This document shows positions 1 to 5,659 of a stretch of 5,659 nt of DNA, piece by piece. Every line of letters begins with the position of its first letter. The stretch's first letter is position 1. Under the pieces are notes generated by a model. It saw only the letters and a program-made list of their open reading frames with translations. It did no database searches and was not told the DNA's origin. The DNA comes from Bryobacterales bacterium (lineage in GTDB: Bacteria > Acidobacteriota > Terriglobia > Bryobacterales > Bryobacteraceae). Location of the stretch: NCBI GenBank assembly GCA_003154855.1, contig PMEV01000331.1, forward strand, positions 1 through 5,659. Reading direction: 5' to 3'. The position numbers were made by a program, and so were the translations under genes.

Positions 1-213
1 CCGAAGCCCCAGGCCGAGATCAACCGGACCAGGTCGCAGCCGCTCTTGCCGGTTCCGACGGCGGCGCCCGAATCAACCGAATCGCTCACGGCGGGGCTTC
101 AGCGCCTCCTTGGAGCCGGGCGCCGTCATCGTATATCCGGACCCGCAGGCCCCCAAGGCCACCACAGGCCAAAGAACTATCGGAATCCACCAGCGCGGAA
201 CGTACTTTGCGTA
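1..213 (-). pseudogene. Lipoprotein-like remnant, frame-disrupted, truncated by window edge (possibly TRL-like)
   Basis: Read on the minus strand from 213 downwards, an open frame gives a hydrophobic stretch (RWWIPIVLWPVV) followed by a lipobox, ALGAC, with its Cys codon at 145-147, then CGSGYTMTAPG. This looks like the signal of a small exported lipoprotein. The frame ends at TGA 73-75. One base out of register, and overlapping it, a second frame continues as DSGAAVGTGKSGCDLVRLIS and runs off the window at base 1. Removing one base between about 74 and 110 would join the two frames into a single protein. No ATG, GTG or TTG precedes the signal; a TAG lies immediately upstream at 214-216. An AAGGAGG sequence (105-111, minus sense) lies 15 nt before a GTG at 87-89, so a separate second gene is an alternative reading. 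The pattern of lipoprotein Cys, Tyr-Thr, then VGTGKSGC loosely recalls TRL-like small lipoproteins; that family guess is from memory and weak. Confidence 0.33.
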
Positions 214-332
214 CTATACCCCCTCGTTTGCGGGGCGGGATTCCGTGCCTGTTCCTGCTACCGCTGCAGAAACTACTTTGTCCGGCAGGCCACTAGAGGC
301 GATGGCCGGTGAGGAGCTTCTGGAATGCGTTA

Positions 333-355
333 GAAATACGGGACTTCCCGGTTTC
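333..355. repeat. Short interrupted inverted repeat (hairpin)
   Basis: GAAA (333-336) and CGGG (339-342) are mirrored by CCCG (347-350) and TTTC (352-355) around an ACTT loop. Two unpaired bases on one side and one on the other break the stem. It has no T-run on either strand, so it is not a good terminator. It could be an operator or chance. It lies upstream of the predicted cellulase promoter. Confidence 0.25.
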
Positions 356-459
356 GAATGTTTCCCTTAGGGCGAAGACGGCTCCCGGCGGAAGAGATGG
401 AACTCGCAGAAGATTAACAAATTTTAATACTTCCATGACGAATAGCGCCCCAAAAGGGG

Positions 460-489
460 GGGACATCGACGCACCGCACGATGTATAAT
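460..489 (+). promoter_or_regulatory. Candidate sigma-70 promoter for the GH6 cellulase gene
   Basis: A perfect -10 box TATAAT lies at 484-489. At 460-465 stands GGGACA, matching four of six bases of the TTGACA consensus, with an 18-nt spacer. The expected transcription start is near 496, giving a leader of about 215 nt before the cellulase ATG. It is the only exact TATAAT I noticed in this region, and it sits in the locally AT-rich part. The -35 match is partial, so an activator or a different sigma factor cannot be excluded. Confidence 0.45.
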
Positions 490-698
490 GCATTTTACCC
501 TTAGATCCAAAGTACCAAGTACGAGTCAAGGAAGCGTGTGTTCGGGTCTGTCGAGTGGTCTTACCCCCCCTGAACCCAAAATGCAGATTTCTGGTTAGTC
601 CGCGATCGCCCGACTCGCAGCACCCAAGTCCAACGCCACGGGCATCGTGTATGGAAAGGCGCTCACGCAGTGAGTGTGGCGAGCAGTTTATGTGATGT

Positions 699-705
699 AA
701 AGGAG
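699..705 (+). promoter_or_regulatory. Ribosome binding site of the cellulase gene
   Basis: AAAGGAG ends 6 nt before the ATG at 712. This fixes the start at 712 rather than at the in-frame GTG at 670, which would put 14 charged and polar residues in front of the signal peptide and has no Shine-Dalgarno sequence. A second ATG follows directly at 715 and could also be used. Confidence 0.8.
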
Positions 706-711
706 AAACGA

Positions 712-3468
712 ATGATGCATCTGCCGCAGTTCAATTCCACCGGTGGGCGCGCTCACCGGCTCAGCGGGTACTTTTCAGTCCTCGCGATTCTGTTAACCCT
801 TATTGCCCCGAGCGCTGTCGCAGGGGTGCCCCACGTTTCGAATCCCTACGCTGGAGCAACTTGGTACCTCGACTCGTACTTCGCCCAGGAAGTGGCGCCT
901 GCCGCCGCGGCCGAATCGAATGCCACGGTCCAGGGCCAGATGTATACAGTCGCCAACCAACCGACAGCCATCTGGCTGACGCAGATCAGCTCCATTTCGG
1001 TCCTCCAGCAGAATGTCGCCGCCGCGTATGCCCAGGCACAGACATCCTCTCAGCCGATTGTGATGACCATCGTGGTTTACGATCTGCCCCAGCGCGACTG
1101 CTCCGCATTGGGATCCAACGGCGAGATCAGCATCTCGCCAGGGCCCGCTCAACCCTTGTCCGGCATTCAAACCTACGAGCGAGACTTCATCACGCCCATC
1201 TACAGCACTCTCCAACGCTACTCGAGCGAACCGAACCTTCGCTTCGTGCTGGTCATTGAGCCCGATTCTCTTCCCAACCTGGTCACCAACGTCGGTTACA
1301 ACAAGGACGGCGTCACCTTGATGGCCCCCCACTGCGTCGCGGCCAACGACGGCGTGATTGCCGCCTCGCCCAACAGACTGCCTCAGCCCAACAGCGTGTA
1401 CGTGCAGGGAATCCAGTACGCGCTCAATAAATTCCACCCCTTGCCCAACGTCTACCAATATCTTGACATCGGACAATCGGCGTGGCTCGGCTGGCCCGGC
1501 AACATGGCAGCCGCCGTCGCTTTTTACAATACGGTCGTGAAGGGCACCACGGCCGGCTATGCCTCCATCGATGGGTTCATCAGCAATACCGCCAACAATA
1601 CGCCGACCAAGGAGCCGTACATGACCGCGACTGAGGCGGTCGGCGGCGCCGAGGTCTACCAATCCACGTACTACCAGTACAACCCCGATATCGACGAGGA
1701 AGACTACGACCAGGCTCTGTACACGCAGATGGTAGCCGCCGGCTTCCCGAGCACGATCGGATTCCTGATCGATACCTCGCGCAACGGATGGGGCGGGCCG
1801 AACCGGCCGGCTGCCGCGAGCACTAGCACGCTCCTCGACACTTTCGTGAAGGCGTCCAAGATCGACCAACGGCCTGTGCGGGGTGTTTGGTGCAACATCG
1901 CCAATGCCGGGATAGGAGCGCTGCCGCAGGTGAACCCCGGCGGCTTCAATCCCCCGTTCCAGAACCTTGAGGCATACGTCTGGATCAAGAAGCCGGGAGA
2001 ATCCGACGGCGACTATCCCGGCAGCGTGTACAACGGCGTCACGGAAACCGCAGGGGATCCCAACTGCAACCCAGCCAACATCAATGCCAGCGCCGGCGGC
2101 CCGACGGACGCGCTTCCGAACCCTCCGGCCGCGGGTCTTTTTTGGCCGAGCGAGTTCGAACAACTGGTGGAGAACTCGTATCCGCCGCTTGCAACATCAG
2201 CGCCGAGCTTAAGACTCTCCGCCTCGTCCAGCGCGATCAACATTGACCAGGGGGGCTCCGCGTCCGTCACCATCAATGTGGCCTTCAGCGGATACACCGG
2301 CACGGTTGTCCTTGACGCCCAAACCACAAGATTGTCCGGTGGCAGTATCTCGGCCAACTTCAACCCTTACCCCGTCACGGTCCCCGGGTCCAGCACGCTC
2401 ACGCTGACGTGCAGCGCCCACGTCGTCCCCGGCACGTACGTGCTCACGGTCACCGGTTTTGTCCCCGGAGGATACTCATCCGTCAATATCATGCTCACCG
2501 TCAAGGGGGCGACCTTCACTATAAATCCTGCGTACACCGCTCTTACCATCTTTACAGGGCAGGGCGGAACGGCCAGCGACGCCTTTACTGTAAAGGGCGT
2601 GGGCGCATTCGACGGCAATGTAACTCTTTCCGCCGCGGATCTGCCTCCCTGCGTTACGGCCTCGTTCTCCCCGAACCCCACCCCTGAGGTCTCCAACCTC
2701 CTCACTCAGGTCAGCACGCTCACGTTCATGGCCAACAACACCTCGGCCTGCCAAGGCACGTACACGATCTTGCTCACCGGAACGTCCGGAGGGCTGACCG
2801 TACTCAACTCCATCTCCCTCACCGCCACTGCCGCCCCTGGCTTTACGCTGAGCGCTACGCCGCCCACTTTGTCCTTCGCTCAGGGCAGCAGCGGGACGGA
2901 GACCGTCACGGTAACGCCCTCGGGCGGATTCAGCGGTACCGTAACGGCGTATAGCGTCAGCGGAAACCTTAACGGAATCGGTATTTCGCCCGTCGGCAGC
3001 CCCACCCGCACCGGGACCGCCTACAGGTTCTCGGCCTACAGTTGGGCCACCCCCGGCACGTACCCGATTACCATCACGGCTACCTACGGCGCGATGTCCA
3101 GATCCACCACCTTCCAACTGGTCGTTACCTCAGCGGCAAACGGCTTCGCATGCCAGGTCGTCTACAAGAGTTCGATGCAGAACAACATGCAGTTCGGAGC
3201 GACGACCACCATCCAGAACACGGGAACGGCAGCCATCAGTAGTTGGACACTCACCTGGGCCTTCCCCAATGGGCAGACAGTTGCGAATATGTGGAACGAT
3301 GGCACGTGGACCCAGAGCGGCGCAATCGTAACCGCAACCAACGCGAGTTGGGACGCTTCGATCCCCGCCGGCACCACTATAATGGGACCGGCATTCAACG
3401 GAAACTGGAACGGAATCACCAACGCGTCGCCTACGTCGTTCGCCGTCAACGGAACGACCTGCAAATAG
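712..3468 (+). CDS. Secreted GH6 exo-cellulase (cellobiohydrolase) with three Ig-like domains and C-terminal CBM2
   Basis: Predicted extracellular 1,4-beta-glucan cellobiohydrolase of 918 residues. GH6 enzymes are inverting hydrolases; the exo members release cellobiose from the non-reducing ends of cellulose. Residues 1-37 form a signal peptide: basic RAHR, a hydrophobic core FSVLAILLTLIA, and a cleavage site after AVA. The GH6 domain spans about 42-494, beginning NPYAGATWYLD and ending ENSYPPL. It contains VVYDLPQRDC with Asp129 (equivalent of Trichoderma Cel6A D175), LVIEPDSLPNLVTN with Asp185 (general acid, D221), YLDIGQSAWLGWP with Asp252 (D263) and KKPGESDG with Asp432 (D401). Cys130/208 and Cys394/452 fit the two family disulfides. 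The long loop after GESDG (about 433-466), followed by ALPNPPAAG, resembles bacterial exo-acting Cel6B enzymes rather than GH6 endoglucanases. Ig-like domains cover about 498-598, 600-707 and 710-806. A CBM2 covers 812-918 with a Cys814-Cys917 pair. The start rests on the AAAGGAG site. The gene stands alone, and neither neighbour is a carbohydrate gene. GH6 is very secure; exo rather than endo action is inferred from the loop. Confidence 0.96.
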   Translation: MMHLPQFNSTGGRAHRLSGYFSVLAILLTLIAPSAVAGVPHVSNPYAGATWYLDSYFAQEVAPAAAAESNATVQGQMYTVANQPTAIWLTQISSISVLQQNVAAAYAQAQTSSQPIVMTIVVYDLPQRDCSALGSNGEISISPGPAQPLSGIQTYERDFITPIYSTLQRYSSEPNLRFVLVIEPDSLPNLVTNVGYNKDGVTLMAPHCVAANDGVIAASPNRLPQPNSVYVQGIQYALNKFHPLPNVYQYLDIGQSAWLGWPGNMAAAVAFYNTVVKGTTAGYASIDGFISNTANNTPTKEPYMTATEAVGGAEVYQSTYYQYNPDIDEEDYDQALYTQMVAAGFPSTIGFLIDTSRNGWGGPNRPAAASTSTLLDTFVKASKIDQRPVRGVWCNIANAGIGALPQVNPGGFNPPFQNLEAYVWIKKPGESDGDYPGSVYNGVTETAGDPNCNPANINASAGGPTDALPNPPAAGLFWPSEFEQLVENSYPPLATSAPSLRLSASSSAINIDQGGSASVTINVAFSGYTGTVVLDAQTTRLSGGSISANFNPYPVTVPGSSTLTLTCSAHVVPGTYVLTVTGFVPGGYSSVNIMLTVKGATFTINPAYTALTIFTGQGGTASDAFTVKGVGAFDGNVTLSAADLPPCVTASFSPNPTPEVSNLLTQVSTLTFMANNTSACQGTYTILLTGTSGGLTVLNSISLTATAAPGFTLSATPPTLSFAQGSSGTETVTVTPSGGFSGTVTAYSVSGNLNGIGISPVGSPTRTGTAYRFSAYSWATPGTYPITITATYGAMSRSTTFQLVVTSAANGFACQVVYKSSMQNNMQFGATTTIQNTGTAAISSWTLTWAFPNGQTVANMWNDGTWTQSGAIVTATNASWDASIPAGTTIMGPAFNGNWNGITNASPTSFAVNGTTCK
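2203..3129 (+). repeat. Three tandem Ig-like domains linking GH6 and CBM2
   Basis: Inside the cellulase, three diverged units of roughly 100 residues follow each other (residues about 498-598, 600-707 and 710-806). Each opens with a hydrophobic strand and a Gly/Ser-rich turn (IDQGGSASVTINV, FTGQGGTASDAFTV, FAQGSSGTETVTV). Each then has a G-x-F/Y-x-G-x-V segment (FSGYTGTVVL, GAFDGNVTLS, GGFSGTVTAY) and closes with GTY followed by a beta strand (GTYVLTVTG, GTYTILLTG, GTYPITITA). Unit 2 keeps the SFSPNP motif most clearly. Such units are frequent in secreted acidobacterial proteins and probably act as spacers in place of a Pro/Thr linker. The repeats are recognisable in protein, not as near-identical DNA. 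Confidence 0.8.
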
Positions 3469-3754
3469 CAAGCGGCAACCATGGGTGCGGAGCAGGTTCT
3501 TGCGGCCTGCTCCGCACGCAGCAGGGCAGGGGCAGCTCGGCGGGTTTGAGCGCGAAGTAGCCGGGGCCTTCGGTCAACGGCTCGATCGTGGCCTCGCCAT
3601 CCACCACCGCCGCTACGATGTTCGGAGGTTCGGTGCCGGCGACCCGAAGCACCGGCGCCGGGAACCTGGCCTCGCCCTCGCGGGCACCGATGGCGCGTTC
3701 CTCCGCCCGATTGCTCCCAACCCGTCGCCATGCGAAAATCGGAAGTCCACCCAT
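3446..3754 (-). CDS. Unrecognised coding-like minus-strand frame, at most 102 residues
   Basis: I do not recognise this protein. Its central part (about residues 33-77) has a balanced, protein-like composition, for example VAGTEPPNIVAAVVDGEATI and EPLTEGPGYFALKP, with nearly every codon there ending in G or C. The plus-strand frames over the same bases give Arg/His-rich or low-complexity peptides. Points against a functional gene are: no Shine-Dalgarno sequence before its ATG (3752-3754, sharing the CCATGG of the DUF1015 start), an overlap of 23 bases with the end of the cellulase gene, and passage through the hairpin at 3485-3517. The real C-terminus, if any, may be near PAELPLPCC. No signal peptide or membrane segment is seen. 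It may be a small hypothetical gene, a remnant of a larger one, or a GC-driven artefact. Confidence 0.25.
   Translation of the reverse strand: MGGLPIFAWRRVGSNRAEERAIGAREGEARFPAPVLRVAGTEPPNIVAAVVDGEATIEPLTEGPGYFALKPAELPLPCCVRSRPQEPAPHPWLPLAICRSFR
3485..3517 (+). terminator. Perfect 12-bp hairpin after the cellulase gene
   Basis: Bases 3485-3496 and 3506-3517 are exact inverted repeats (GTGCGGAGCAGG against its complement) with a 9-base loop. The hairpin begins 16 nt after the cellulase stop codon, where a terminator is expected. No T-run follows on either strand, so it is not a classical intrinsic terminator. It may protect the mRNA 3' end or work with Rho. Confidence 0.5.
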
Positions 3755-4994
3755 GGCGCAGATCTATCCATTCCAACCCTATCGCTACACCGGGAAGGCC
3801 GGCCCGCTCTCCAGCGTGGTCACCCAGCCCTATGACAAGATCACGCCGGAAATGCGTGAGCGGTACATCTCGCTGAGCCCATACAACCTGGTGCGCGTCA
3901 TCCTGGGCGAACGATTCGCCTCGGATTCCGACTCCGACAACGTCTACACCCGCGCCGCCCGTCATCTGAACGACTGGATCGCCACTGGCATCCTGGCCCA
4001 GGACCCGGAGCCGGGCCTGTTCGCTTATTTCCAGGAGTTCACCTCCCCGGACACCGGGGAGCGGCTGCTCCGCAAGGGCTTCATTGGCCTGGGGGCGGTC
4101 GAAGACTACTCTCAGGGAACCGTGTATCCCCACGAGCAGACGCTTACCGGCCCCAAACAGGACCGCCTGGAATTGCTCCGCCACACCCACGCCCACGCCG
4201 GCCAACTGTTCATGCTCTACTCCGACCCGCGGGGCGAAATCGACGGCATTCTGGATGAAGCCGCGCAGGCCACGCCGCCCATCGAGGTCGCCGATGAGTA
4301 CCAGGCCCTGCACCGGCTCTGGAAGATCTCCGACCCGCCGCGCATCGCCCGCATCCGCGAGCTGATGGCGGACCAGCGGTTGCTGATCGCCGACGGCCAT
4401 CACCGCTATGAGACGGCGCTGGCCTTCCGCAACCAGAATCCCGATCTGGAGGGCGCGCGCAAGGTGATGATGACCTTCGTCAACATGCACTCGGCGGGCC
4501 TGACCATCCTGGCCACCCACCGCGTGGTGCATAGCCTCGCCCAGTTCGACCCCGGGGCCTTCCTGCGCGCCGCTGGAGAGTCCTTGACCGTCTCCCCGCT
4601 CGAATCCCTGGACGGCCTGCGCCGGGCCTGGGCCGAACCGCGCCCTGGCCGGATCCGCATCGGCGTAGCGCTTTCCGGCGGCCTCTATCTTCTGGAGGCA
4701 GCCCGCGGGCCCGACGTGCTGGACGTGGGTTTCCTGCACCAACGGGTGCTCGGGAGCCTGCTCGGTCTCGACGAGGCCGGCATCCGCGAGCAGCGCAATC
4801 TCCGCTATGTGCGCGGACTCGAGGCCGCGCTGGAACAGGTGCGCTCCGGCGCCGCCCAGGCGGCCTTCCTGCTCCAGCCGGTTCCCATCTCCGAGGTGGC
4901 CCGCATCGCATTTGCCGGCGGGGTCATGCCGCAGAAATCCACCGACTTCTATCCCAAGCTGCTCTCCGGCCTGGCGATCTACAAGGCGGGGTGA
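3753..4994 (+). CDS. DUF1015 family protein, full length
   Basis: This 413-residue soluble protein belongs to the DUF1015 family (Pfam PF06245), whose biochemical role I do not know to be established. It has the family length and hallmark motifs in order: VVTQPYDKITPEMRERY near residues 22-38 (the usual N-terminal PPYD region), SPYNLVRVILGE (42-53), YPHEQT (125-130), LIADGHHRYETAL (211-223, the most diagnostic block, rich in Asp/His and suggestive of a metal or phosphate site) and a C-terminal MPQKSTDFYPKLLSGL (392-407). There is no signal peptide or membrane segment, so it is cytoplasmic. ATG 3753 was chosen because MAQIYPFQPYRYTG is the natural N-terminus. The frame is open back to 3588, but that extension is low-complexity and unlike the family. 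A weak GGAAG lies 7 nt upstream. The next gene starts inside the stop codon (GTGA), so the two are probably translated together. In many genomes this family lies near serine-biosynthesis genes; that is not seen here. Confidence 0.93.
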   Translation: MAQIYPFQPYRYTGKAGPLSSVVTQPYDKITPEMRERYISLSPYNLVRVILGERFASDSDSDNVYTRAARHLNDWIATGILAQDPEPGLFAYFQEFTSPDTGERLLRKGFIGLGAVEDYSQGTVYPHEQTLTGPKQDRLELLRHTHAHAGQLFMLYSDPRGEIDGILDEAAQATPPIEVADEYQALHRLWKISDPPRIARIRELMADQRLLIADGHHRYETALAFRNQNPDLEGARKVMMTFVNMHSAGLTILATHRVVHSLAQFDPGAFLRAAGESLTVSPLESLDGLRRAWAEPRPGRIRIGVALSGGLYLLEAARGPDVLDVGFLHQRVLGSLLGLDEAGIREQRNLRYVRGLEAALEQVRSGAAQAAFLLQPVPISEVARIAFAGGVMPQKSTDFYPKLLSGLAIYKAG

Positions 4995-5659
4995 ACTTGA
5001 AGCGAGCCTCACACCTCAACCACCTGCGGCGTAACAAGCTGGGGCTACAGTCCACCCTGATCGCCTTGAGCGCCTCGATGGCGCTGGTCGCGTTCTTCTG
5101 GAGCGCCCATCGCGCGCCTCAGGCCCGCATTCCCATCGCCATCTCGGCCGCCGCCGTGGCCCTCATGTTGGCCGCCTGGGGCCTGCTCTGGCGCGCGGTG
5201 ATGGCGGACATCGTCGGGCGCAGGCGCGCCGAGGAGTCCCTGCAGGCCGCCCACGAGGCCCTCCGGCAGGCCAACGAAGCCCTCCAGACCGTTTTCCAGG
5301 CCGCCCCACTGGCGATCTTCGCCTATGGATCTCGAAGGCAACGTCATAAGCTGGAACCCCGCGGCCGAACGCATGTTCGGTTGGAGCGAGAACGAGGTGC
5401 TCGGCCGGCGCCTCCCCCTGGTCGAGGAACAGGAGCTAGAGGCCTTTCAGGACCGCATCGAGCGCGGCAAGCGCGGCATGCGAATGAACGGCCGCGAAGT
5501 GACTCCGCGCCGCAAGGACGGAACGCCGGTCGAGATCAGCCTGTGGGCCTCGCCGCTCCGGGACGCCTCGGGCTCTCCCAGCGGCTTCATCGCCCTGGCC
5601 GCCGATATCAGCGAGCGCAAACTCCTCGAGGAGCGGCTCCGCCAGTCGCAGAAGATGGA
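4991..5659 (+). CDS. PAS-domain sensor kinase, N-terminal part, frameshifted at about 5324 and cut by window end
   Basis: GTG 4991 overlaps the DUF1015 stop codon; TTG 4997 is an alternative start. The first 111 residues contain two membrane helices (about 19-37 and 47-67), then a charged coiled-coil linker starting GRRRAEESLQAAHEALRQAN, then the opening of a PAS domain, QTVFQAAPLAIFA. After codon 5321-5323 (Ala111) the sense frame moves by one base: from ATG 5325 the sequence continues MDLEGNVISWNPAAERMFGW, later RRKDGTPVEISLWASPLRD and then AADISERKLLEERLRQSQKM at the window edge. This is a typical PAS domain plus linker, of the kind that precedes a histidine-kinase domain with an AHDFNN H-box; that domain would lie beyond the window. 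The original frame happens to stay open to the end and yields an Arg/Pro-rich nonsense tail, so an uncritical gene caller would miss the shift. Expected role: inner-membrane two-component sensor; its signal is unknown. Histidine kinase rather than another PAS protein is an inference from the QSQKM linker. Confidence 0.82.
   Translation, partial: MNLKRASHLNHLRRNKLGLQSTLIALSASMALVAFFWSAHRAPQARIPIAISAAAVALMLAAWGLLWRAVMADIVGRRRAEESLQAAHEALRQANEALQTVFQAAPLAIFAYGSRRQRHKLEPRGRTHVRLERERGARPAPPPGRGTGARGLSGPHRARQARHANERPRSDSAPQGRNAGRDQPVGLAAPGRLGLSQRLHRPGRRYQRAQTPRGAAPPVAEDG

Larger units (their letters stand above)
214..711. other. Non-coding upstream region and long leader of the cellulase gene
   Basis: This stretch of about 500 bases lacks a convincing gene in any frame. 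The short frames present have skewed composition and no ribosome binding site. It is visibly richer in A and T than its surroundings around 410-500. It contains a small interrupted inverted repeat at 333-355, homopolymer runs G7 (456-462) and C7 (564-570), a sigma-70-like promoter at 460-489 and the cellulase ribosome binding site at 699-705. Between the predicted transcription start (about 496) and the start codon lie roughly 215 nt in which I see no known riboswitch or attenuator, only a small CTCAC-GCA-GTGAG hairpin at 662-674. Confidence 0.6.

Noticed and set aside
46..370. Plus-strand frames 46-312 and 110-370
   Set aside because: They are Arg/Cys-rich or featureless, lack ribosome binding sites and conflict with the lipoprotein-like minus-strand reading.
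293..529. Minus-strand frame of 78 codons
   Set aside because: It covers the AT-rich promoter region, has no Shine-Dalgarno sequence and shows no recognisable motif.
455..571. G7 run at 456-462 and C7 run at 564-570 as a long-range stem
   Set aside because: Only 8 bases could pair across about 100 nt, and the G run lies upstream of the predicted transcript start, so it would not be in the RNA.
670..711. GTG start for the cellulase, adding 14 residues
   Set aside because: The ATG at 712 has a strong AAAGGAG site at correct spacing and gives a normal signal peptide. The GTG has neither.
793..2163. Open minus-strand frame of 456 codons across the cellulase
   Set aside because: It lies wholly antisense to the GH6 domain, which has clear family motifs. 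Its product is rich in Arg/Gly/Val with no recognisable motif; such shadows are common in GC-rich genes.
3588..3752. N-terminal extension of the DUF1015 protein by 55 residues
   Set aside because: It is low-complexity Ser/Ala/Arg sequence, unlike the family, which begins close to MAQIYPF. Bases there look coding only on the other strand.
3162..5012. Open minus-strand frame of 616 codons across the DUF1015 gene
   Set aside because: It is antisense to a well-supported DUF1015 gene and to the cellulase end. Its composition is typical of a codon-aligned shadow and no family is recognisable.

Overview
The window looks like chromosomal DNA, probably metagenomic, from a GC-rich soil bacterium. It is most likely an acidobacterium of the Solibacter/Bryobacter type. 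That placement is an inference from three things: the Ig-like repeats of the type with a GxFxGxVTLS stretch followed by a SFSPNP stretch, a DUF1015 protein whose N-terminus starts MAQIYPFQPYRYTG, and the high GC at third codon positions. No rRNA, tRNA, mobile element or CRISPR array is visible.

Layout. Bases 1-213 hold a coding-like remnant on the minus strand with a lipoprotein signal (lipobox LGAC). It lacks a usual start codon and changes frame near 74-110. Bases 214-711 are non-coding and carry the best promoter match of the window, an exact TATAAT, about 220 nt upstream of the main gene. Bases 712-3468 encode the main gene: a secreted glycoside hydrolase family 6 exo-cellulase (cellobiohydrolase type) of 918 residues, with a signal peptide, a complete GH6 domain, three Ig-like domains and a C-terminal family 2 cellulose-binding module. 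A perfect 12-bp hairpin follows its stop codon. Bases 3469-3752 are intergenic on the plus strand, but the minus strand there has a coding-like reading frame that I do not recognise. Bases 3753-4994 encode a full-length DUF1015 family protein. A membrane-anchored PAS sensor kinase starts at 4991, overlaps the DUF1015 stop codon and leaves the window. One extra base at about 5324 shifts its frame.

How the genes work together. The cellulase appears to be a single-gene unit with its own promoter and a terminator-like hairpin. It would act outside the cell on crystalline cellulose, releasing cellobiose from chain ends. The DUF1015 gene and the sensor kinase are probably co-transcribed and translationally coupled; nothing in the sequence ties them to cellulose use. 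I did not find a clearly new biological system. The points most worth checking are the two apparent one-base frameshifts, the altered binding face of the cellulose-binding module, the DUF1015-kinase coupling and the unexplained minus-strand frame before the DUF1015 gene.
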